Assembly (NCBI RefSeq): GCF_042186555.1
Contig: NC_133326.1
Span: 92,222,288-92,286,287, forward strand
Origin: Aquarana catesbeiana
Taxonomy: Eukaryota; Chordata; Amphibia; Anura; Ranidae
DNA: 64,000 nt
Direction of reading: 5' to 3'
A model generated the notes under the pieces. The model searched no databases, was not told where the DNA came from, and worked only from the letters and a program-made list of their open reading frames with translations. Position numbers and translations under genes: made by a program. The first letter of the stretch is position 1, and each line of letters starts with the position of its first letter. This document shows positions 56,611-64,000 of the stretch, in pieces.

Positions 56611-57481
56611 CCTTAATAAAGGATTTTTTGTTTCAATTATACTCGCCTATGTGTGTTTTCCTTCAAAAAGGACCATTTGTGAGGAGGCAGGTACATTTCA
56701 AACATACAATGTGAAATTAACAAGAGACACCAATACCAAACAATCTCCTTGAGATTAAATAATACAAGATAATAATGGTGTTGTGGTAACTTGACACACA
56801 AAAAACAACCAAAAATATTCTGGAGTAAAATAAAAAAATAAATAAATAAAAACATGATCAGGCTTGAAAAAAAATACAAAACAAAAACAATTTTTGTCAG
56901 ATGTGACAAATCAAAATATATTGATGAAATCACGATAAATTATAAAGAAAGAAGTTTGTGAGAAGTCTGTGTGAATATCAGCAGCAAAACTACTTGATTC
57001 TTCTAGCAGTATGAAGAAGAGAGTGCGCTGCATTAAACAATTTTAAACATTGCAGCCTGACGAAAGTGCTATATCCATTCCGAACGCTAATTTTACCAGG
57101 ACCAAGCTGTTCCGTCTCAGAATTTCTTCTGAGCATGCGTGGCACTTTGTGCGTCGGAATTGTCCACACACGGTCGGAATTGACGCGATTGGATTTTGTC
57201 GTTGGAAACTTTTATAGCCTGCTCTCAAACTTTGTGTGTCAGAAAATCCCATGGAAAAAGTCTGATGGAGCCCACACACGGTCGGAATTTCGGACAACAT
57301 GCTCCGATCGCACATTTTCCGTCGGAAAATCTTACCGTGTGTACAGGGCATAAGAGGGGGAACAAGTGATACAAAAGGTAATAACTGTGGGGGATAAGCT
57401 GATGGCAAAAGTAAAAAGACAATTTATTAGTAAGAAGCATGATAGGCTTCTCAAAAGAAATGTGTTTTCAAGTATCGAATT

Positions 57482-57735
57482 AAAGGAGAAGTACAGCCAA
57501 AGCTCGTTTGGCTGTACTTCTCTGTGGGTCACAGGAGTGCAGTTCGTTCTCCACTTCTGTGACCCATTCCACTTCTTTCCCGAGCCAATCCAGGCTCGGG
57601 AAAGATTGCGACCATATGGTTGGGATCCACCCAGGAGCTGCTGAGAGCCTGAGTCGGCCACTCCCGCCCCTCCACAGCCCAGCGTTCCAGTGAGCATGGG
57701 AGGGCAGAGCAAAGAGCCGGTGACTGACAGTTGTG
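57482..57735. mobile_element. Truncated TTAA-type MITE in the L2
   Basis: It starts TTAAAGGAGAAGTACAGCC within the L2 C-terminal coding part. Internal hairpins are AGTACAGCCAAAGC/GTTTGGCTGTACT, GGGTCACAG/CTGTGACCC and CCCGAGCC/GGCTCGGG. The far end is missing. Confidence 0.5.
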
Positions 57736-59958
57736 GATGGCTTTATAAGTTGTTTTTAGTATTTTAAATTGTATTTGTTGGGTGAGTGGAAGCCAACGGA
57801 GGGATCGGCAGAAAGTGATAGAAGATAATGAGCGATTGGTAAAGCAGCAGCAATCATGATGGACTGAAGGGGAGATAGCCTATGTAAAGATAAGCCAATG
57901 AGGAGGGAGTTGCAGTAGTTGGGAGAGGTGAGAGATGACTAAGGTGTGAATTAGAAGCTTTGTGGTGTCATTAATTATAGGGGGCATATTTTGGAGATGT
58001 TGCAGAGGTTGAGATTGCATGATTTGAACAGTAATTGAATGTAGGGCTGAAAGGAGAGTTCATATTTCAGGGTTACATCTAGTACCCTGGCGTGAGGGGG
58101 TGGACGCATAGTTGTGCCATCAATCTCAGCAGAGAAGTCAGGGATGGGGCATGTGGGGGAGGAAAATTTATGAGCTCAGTTTTGGATAGATTGAGTTTGA
58201 AAAATGGTGTGAAATACATATTAATATGTTCATTAGTACATTAGTGATAATGATGAGACTGATGTCATAAATTTGAGTAGTAGATTTGGGTGTTGTCAGC
58301 ATAGAAATAGTATTGGAAGTTGTGGAAGACTATCAAAAGATCCTGGGAGAAGGTGTAGATCAACAATAAGAGTGGTCAGAACATTGGACTCCAATGAAAA
58401 AAAGGAATGGGAGTGGAGGAGGTAGAGTTATAGGTGACACTGAAGGTGCAGTGAGATAAGTAAGATGAGAACCAATGAAGAGTACAGTCATAAAGACCAA
58501 GGGAATAGAGTTTTTTGAGAAGGGATTATCAAAGGATTATCACAGGCCGCAGACATGTCCAAGAGTAAAAGTACAGAATAATGATGATTGGTTTAACTTT
58601 TAGTAGATCATTTGTGAGTTTTAAGAGAGCAGATGCTGTGGAGTGTTGCTGGTGAAATTCAGACTGAAGGGGATCAAGAAAGTTATTCTGAATGAGGTGG
58701 CAGCTCAGGCGGTTGTAGACTAGGCGTTCAAGGAGTTTGGAGGGGAAAGGGAGCAAGGAGATGAGTCTTAGGTTATTAAGATTGGTGAGGACTAGTGAGG
58801 TCATTGTAAGTACTTGGGTGACCAGTGCATGTTTCTGTAGGTTGGGGAAGACATCAATAAAGAGGGAGACAAGGAAGAGATTGAAGATGAGCATTAAAGA
58901 GTGTAGGATACAACAGGAAGGTGACTTAATAATTTCAAGGGAACGGGGTCCAGAGGGTAGGTGGCTAGGTGGGCATTAGAAAAAGTGACTTCCTCTATAG
59001 TAGCTGGTTTAAACAAGCAAAGTATTGAGTGTGCAGGAGGACGTGAAATGTTACGTGAAGGAGATATGTGTACAGTGGAAATCTCTTCACATATTGTGTT
59101 TAATCTTATTTTTATGTGACTTGCAATCTCCTGGACATCGAGTCAGCTAGTGGGTGGAGGCAGTGAAGGATAAAGGGAGAAAAGAGTTGATGGGGACTGC
59201 TTGAGAGGGTGTTAATGTGAGTGATAAAATAGGTGTATTTGGCAGTGTGGAGGCAGGAATTGTATTATTATAGGGCAGATTTGGATTGGTTGAAGTCTTG
59301 GTGGGACTTAGTTTTATATCACAGACATTCAAGAGTGTCTTTTTTTTTAGATTTCTGTTGCCCCCTGTTTCCCAAGGTTGTAGCGGTCGGTCGGTAATTT
59401 TATGTGTAGTGAGGGAGGCCAGGGTGTCCATGGAGGATGTTGTAGACAAAAGTCACTAGATTGGGGTAGGTTTGGGGTGAGATTTTATCATAGAGACATT
59501 CTGTTGCATCAAAAAGAACAAAAGGGTTAAGATTTTTAGGGGTAACTGTTAGGCAGTTGGAGGGAAAAGAGGATGTCAACAGATATAGAGTAAAGCTAAG
59601 AGGGTAGTGATCAGAGAGGGGAAAAGGATTGTTGGAGAGGTTGCAAGGAGTGCACAGGTAGGAGACTATATGGTCAAGGGAGTTGAAGTCGAGTGAGTAG
59701 AAGCATGTGTCCATTGTTTTAAAAGGGGAGGTTAGGATGAGAAGTTGCAGGAGTGTTAATATTACCAGGGATGTTGAAGTCACTGAGAGTGATTGTGTGA
59801 ATTTCATAAAAAAATTAGGGTAGCTAGGCAGGGAAATCATCAAAACATGTAGACAGTGGCGCAAGCAAAACTGTTCCTAATATAGCGCAATGTCCATTTG
59901 GGAATGAGAAAAAGCCAGTAGTAGAAAGGGCCAGTAGTAGAAACGATCTCCAAACATG

Positions 59959-62664
59959 TAAGTGTAGCACCCTCTAGTGTGCTAGAAGTATAGGAGTTTT
60001 TTTTTACTTAGAGTAGGCAAATTTGTGCAGGCTTGGCTGGCAGCCAAGCCTGTCTGTGTTTTTCCTGGGTTGGGCAGAGATCCAGGGAGAGCTAGATGAC
60101 TCACAGGCAGTCAAACTGAGACATCCTCCCTATTTCTAGAATGTACTGGAACCTTCTAGAAAAGGGGAGGGGAGTGAAGGTGGAGCTGCCTGTACCCAGC
60201 CAGCCAGCAGGGGCCATTGTGGACCTGCAATCAGGACCATGTAAACTGCAGTTGTGGAAGTCCCGGAAGGCCGGAGCGGGCCTTGGATCTCCCGAGCAAG
60301 GCGGGGTCGAATCTGAGCCTGGTGACTCCCCTGCGAAGACCAGAGACATGGGGGAAGAGAGATCTGCCGTGGCCTGCAGCCTGGCCAAGGACCTGGTTAC
60401 TGTAAGTACTTCCCAACAGGAACCAGATAATGTCCCTGAAATGCCGGCTGCTTCTATGTGCTCTGCTGACCCCACCTGGAAAGAGCCAGTACAGGAGTGA
60501 GATGTGGCCTCAGGTGATCCAGAAGGGGAGAGCAGAGACAGGGCCATAGCTTGTGATTCCCCCAGACTGCCAGCAGAGTCCGGTTCCCTGGATAAGATAG
60601 CGGATTGGTCATCACAAAGTAGCTCTGAGGAGGGATGGGAGATAAGAGGCTCCCTGGTCCAGGAAGAGATCCAGACCAAGGTTTTAGATGTACCAGATCT
60701 TGCTGTGGGAACTGGAGGAGCAGCAGGAACCCTGTCAGTGCAAGAAAACTCTTCTATAACAGACCCTCCACCACCTAGACCAGAGCAGCTGAGTTCAGGC
60801 AATGGGTCAGGAAGTCCCCCAACCAGGACTGGCCCAAGACATTGTGCTGCCTGAGGTCCGGCGATCGACACGGCCGAGTGTCTCCTGCTGCCATTTTGTT
60901 GAATTTCTCTGTTCACTATTGGGTAGAAATTGAACAGTTCCTGCACCTGAGAAGGATTGGATCGGCATCTTCTCATACTGCTGAGTGGAGCGGATAGTGA
61001 GGATGTCAGTGGCGAGAATGGATGGCTGAGGATTGTGATGATGTAGGTATTCCCTGGATGCATCTTCAGTTGCCCCCCCCTCAATTTGCCGCCCCTCTCA
61101 AACTTCCACCTGGGTCCCATGGACCCAGCAGAGCACTTGGTAGGGCCAGCCCTGCCATAATGCTTGTGTCCTGCCAGGAAAAGAAAAGCCAAGAGAACTG
61201 CCCAGGTTTTTCAGGTTTCAGTGGGAAATTCAATGCAGAACAGCTCTGGAATGGGGTCTGGACTACCCTATGTCCCTCCTAACATCATGAAAATCATAGA
61301 GGACTCCCGGGGAGAGTGGGAGGATGACCTGGTGTGAGAGTATTTGCACATCCCTAAGCCTATGGAAATTGTTACATGGACTGCTGGGAAGATTGCTGAC
61401 TGTGTCTGCTTCTCTGTTCGATTTCAGGAATAGGCCAGTCTGCCACCCTTATCTGTGCCAGCTGGATGAACATTTCCCACTGATAAATTTTGGGTGAGGC
61501 CTAAGTCCTGACTTTGACTCTGACTCTTTCAGGAGCCATTTTTCCAAATTCCCCCAGCTAAGCAGCCAAGGGACTGGTTGGATGTTAGGGGGGGGGGGTG
61601 AGTGTAGCACCCTCTAGTGTGCTAGGATTGTAGATAGGTTTTTTTACTTAGAGTAGGTAAATTCGTGCAGGCTTGGCTGGCAGCCAAGCCTCTCTGTGTT
61701 TTTTCTGGGTTGGGCAGAGATCCAGGGAGAGCTGGATGACTCACAGGCAACATCATTGAGAGCTCCCCCTATTTTTAGAATGTACTGGAACCTTTTAGAA
61801 AATATGAGGGGAGGTAAGGTGGAGCTGCCTGGAGTATTCTGATGGTTTGGGTGGAAGCTGGAGATGGAGTTTTAGGCTGTCATGGCCTTTGAGGGAGCTC
61901 CCCAGTCTGGGGGGGTGACCTTGGGCCTGGGTTCGGGTGCAGACAGTACCTTCTAAAAACAATCCATGGTGTCCTGGCCAGGAGGCACGTGAGCAAGGAG
62001 GACAATGGGAGAACAATGCAGGGCAAGTTTCCAGGAGGAACAGGAACAGCCAAGAGGGCTGGTGAGTGACACACAGTCAGGAGGATAGGGAGGCAAGCCT
62101 GAGAGGACTGAGATGGAGCAGTCTGGGTTGGGTGCAGAGCCAGTAAGGAGAACTGTGGTGGCACGGGCAGTGGAAAGGGGCAGCTGCAGCCAGGAGGGCT
62201 GGCAGTGCCTGAAGAGGTGGTACTGGGAGCAGTAGCCACATATAGGACAGCTAGCACCAAGGACTTCTATTTTCTTACTACACCATAGGGGCCTGTGGTC
62301 CCTGCCTGCAAAGGGAATTTTACTAAGATCCAGCTGAGACTGTGTTGGATCTAAAATATGTGCTAGATGGTCCTGGGAGTTGTGCTGCAATCATTGCTGT
62401 GATTGTGCAGGAGTGTAGAAGAGGAAATTGTTTGTATATACTGGAGTGTTTATAGTTCTAGTCCCTCATGAGTTTTGCTGATCAAATTGGGATCCCATAT
62501 AATCCCTTCCCTATCCAAGTTCAATTCCCCTAATAAAAAAAAACAAAACAAAGCTGCAAGGAATTTCTTGATTTGGGATGAGTGGAAAACCCGTGTACCT
62601 GGCTGTGCAGGGTGGGAGCCGACCACATTCATCAGCGGCCCCTATGGGGGTAGCGCTACATAAG
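59959..62664 (+). mobile_element. Non-autonomous LTR retrotransposon (2.7 kb)
   Basis: It spans 59963-62660, TG...CA, with a 4-bp duplication TAAG (59959-59962, 62661-62664). The 3' LTR is 61613-62660 and is preceded by a G-rich polypurine tract ending GGGTGAG (about 61588-61612). Only the first ~230 bp of the 5' LTR remain (59963-60195). No pol motif is present. Confidence 0.75.
60141..60854 (+). pseudogene. Unrecognised ORF in the LTR element (one in-frame stop)
   Basis: A single frame from the ATG at 60141 to the TGA at 60852-60854, broken by TGA at 60498-60500, encodes a hydrophilic Ser/Pro/Glu-rich product of about 237 codons. The start overlaps LTR-derived sequence. It shows no zinc knuckle, protease or RT motif. 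It might be a gag-like or captured sequence; I cannot name it. Confidence 0.35.
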
Positions 62665-62667
62665 GAA

Positions 62668-62950
62668 AAAAGAAAGTACAGGTACCTCTTTATCTAAGCA
62701 TAAAGAATAAAACTCACATTGTGGAGGTTAAAAGCAGGCACATAATGTATAGCTGTCCGGTGATGTAAGGTCTACACTCGCTTGAGCAGCAGAGATGGCT
62801 TCCAGTGCAGGCCCGTGTAGTCCTTACATTATCAGACATCTAAACATTATGTGCCTGCTTTTAACCTCCACAATGTAAGTTTTATTTGTTATGCTTGGAT
62901 TAAATGCTTTACAGTCTACACTCAGAGGCAACTGTACTTTCTTTTTTTCT
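62668..62950. mobile_element. Palindromic MITE inside the L2
   Basis: GAAAGTACAGG...GCATAA..AATAAAACT..ACATTGTGGAGGTTAAAAGC on the left pairs with GCTTTTAACCTCCACAATGT...TTATGCTTGG...CTGTACTTTC on the right. Confidence 0.65.
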
Positions 62951-63330
62951 TAGGGAAGTCATCAAAAAAGGTGAGTAAAGAACCTGAAAAGTACTTTGTG
63001 GGAATAGAAGGATGTCAACTCCACCTCCCTTCAATCCACTGAGTCTGGGAGAGTGGGTCTAGAGGAAACCCCCTTGGGAGCCAGATTCTTGAAGCCAGGT
63101 TTCAATAATAGCAAGGAGGTTAAAGGAGTTAGTGATAAACAGGTCATGGACAGAGTTGAGTTTTATAAAGAGAGCAGGCATTCCAAAGAGCACAAAAGAA
63201 AGGGGAGGCTGGTTCTGGGAAAAAAGAAAAAGAAACCGTATTGTGTGGATTTTGGCTGGTGTTGGAGGAAAGGGGGTTCCAGGTGTGTTGTCCAAATATT
63301 TCAAAAAATATTATTTATTTATCCAACAAC

Positions 63331-63729
63331 ATTTTAAAAGATTATTGCTTGACTACAGCAGGGAGCAATGTGGCTCATATACACCTGTGCTGCATAATTA
63401 TTCCAGGGTGAGCATAAGGAGCATGTAAATGAGGGGCCACCGAATGACAAAACAAATAGCCATAAACAAATAGATTCAAATACAAAAGTTTGTATTTCAA
63501 TCTAATATATATAAAGAGATTTTTTTTTTATATATCAAAGAAGTTAGCTTGCCATTTACCACAACAAACAATGTAAACCCCTTGAAATCATAAAGGTTAG
63601 AACCCATATAACATTTAACATTGAAATAAACAAAAACCTACACAAATACCAATATTCCAAGTATCACATTATAATAAAACATCAACCAGTACAAATACCA
63701 ATATTCCAAGCGCCACTATGGGTCAAATG
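63331..63729. other. Unassigned AT-rich DNA
   Basis: It contains two short direct copies of ACAAATACCAATATTCCAAG (63643-63662 and 63692-63711). No gene is seen. Confidence 0.45.
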
Positions 63730-64000
63730 GAATACATTGCAAGGATTATAACAACCTTTGTTGAAGATTCCTACCTTTTGTTATTCTGAAGAAATGCAAG
63801 TGTGTTTGCCTGTGCCTCTGTGCGTCTAATTGGGAGTGGTTTTATAATTAACTGTCAGGTGTGCAGCTGCTGGGCACTAATGAGGAAAACTGCTGGGCCT
63901 GCATCCCTTTAGACATGTTCCTATTGAAAGTAGCTCTCCAAAAATTACATTTGTTGCAGGGGATGCCTGAAATCTGACATTTATCTTAGGCAGATTTCTG
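63730..64000. mobile_element. piggyBac-like MITE fragment, second copy, cut by the window end
   Basis: It matches 9835-10070 (TACATTGCAAGG.TTATAACAA, CCTTTTGTTATTCTGAAGAAAT, GGGAGTGGTTT, GGGCCTGCATC, GGATG.CTGAAATCTGA). Confidence 0.75.

Larger units (their letters stand above)
51545..57353. mobile_element. PIF/Harbinger transposon copy 3 (5.8 kb)
   Basis: It spans 51548-57350 with a matching TAA duplication (51545-51547, 57351-57353). The ends are TGCCCTGTACACAC and GTGTGTACAGGGCA. Order and orientation match copy 2: transposase (+), Myb/SANT (-), promoter, MADF (+). It lies within the 3' end of the L2. Confidence 0.92.
51408..63330 (-). mobile_element. L2-type LINE on the minus strand, split by Harbinger copy 3 and an LTR element
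   Basis: Fragments in LINE order are the endonuclease N-terminus (63304-62950; SFNLLAIIETWL-like), the endonuclease C-terminus and RT (59870-57736; SDHYPLSFTL, NFLDPLQSEF, TYKAIHN), the C-terminal tail (about 57470-57354) and the 3' UTR with an ATTATTATTAT tail (51544-51408). Insertions are the LTR element (59963-62660), a palindromic MITE (62668-62950), a TTAA-type MITE remnant (57482-57735) and Harbinger copy 3 (51548-57350). The coding parts are full of frameshifts. Confidence 0.8.

Noticed and set aside
60101..61192. A 363-codon open frame on the minus strand of the LTR element
   Set aside because: It opposes the element's own orientation (polypurine tract and LTRs), shows no domain, and is compositionally Ser/Pro-rich; it is probably a shadow of the plus-strand frame.
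61880..62390. Open frames in the 3' LTR
   Set aside because: They are antisense to the LTR with no recognisable motif.

Overview
The window looks like repeat-rich DNA from an anuran amphibian, most likely a true frog (Ranidae or a close relative). That assignment is inference: it rests on the mix of Harbinger, hAT, piggyBac, L2, CR1 and L1 families, and on terminal repeats of the form CGTACACACGGTCGGA, TAGGGATGAGC and CCACTTG next to TTAA, which I associate with ranid genomes. I found no host protein gene, tRNA, rRNA or prokaryotic feature. Every recognisable coding region belongs to a transposable element.

Layout. 1-9381 is a minus-strand CR1-type LINE (ORF1 with an SGNH esterase, tandem TATA-containing 5' UTR monomers), split by a 7.3 kb PIF/Harbinger transposon (copy 1, 1499-8800). 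9381-11420 holds a Tc1 remnant, an (AT)n run, and an unclassified repeat that carries a TTAA-flanked piggyBac-like MITE, itself hit by a 5'-truncated L1. 11420-17950 is a minus-strand L1 with most of ORF2 deleted, split by a 2.7 kb foldback hAT. 18050-18550 is a hAT MITE with a minisatellite inside. 19245-25797 is Harbinger copy 2. 26361-31282 is a piggyBac element with a nearly complete transposase. 32931-35183 is a foldback element with Harbinger-like ends. 36333-38609 is a second foldback hAT with a perfect 8-bp target duplication. 41940-43945 is a truncated L2. 45550-49036 is a decayed Ty3/gypsy element inserted in a minisatellite. 51408-63330 is another L2, split by Harbinger copy 3 (51548-57350) and by a non-autonomous LTR element (59963-62660).

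The most interesting system is the Harbinger family, present three times with one gene order: a MADF-domain gene and a Myb/SANT-like gene diverging from a compact TATA/NRF1-like promoter, and a two-exon DDE transposase convergent with the Myb/SANT gene. In all three copies the terminal exon and 3' UTR of the MADF gene contain an inverted duplicate of about 260 bp of the gene's own MADF-coding exon, so the spliced mRNA should be self-complementary. A roughly 210-bp palindrome lies between the convergent genes. Copy 1 has intact transposase and MADF reading frames; its Myb/SANT gene has a 1-nt frameshift. Copies 2 and 3 carry different lesions.

Other notable items are a gypsy element whose RNA 5' end appears complementary to its primer-binding site (Tf1/sushi-type self-priming), and two transposon types with different terminal repeats that share one palindromic core with mirrored promoter-ORF-poly(A) cassettes.
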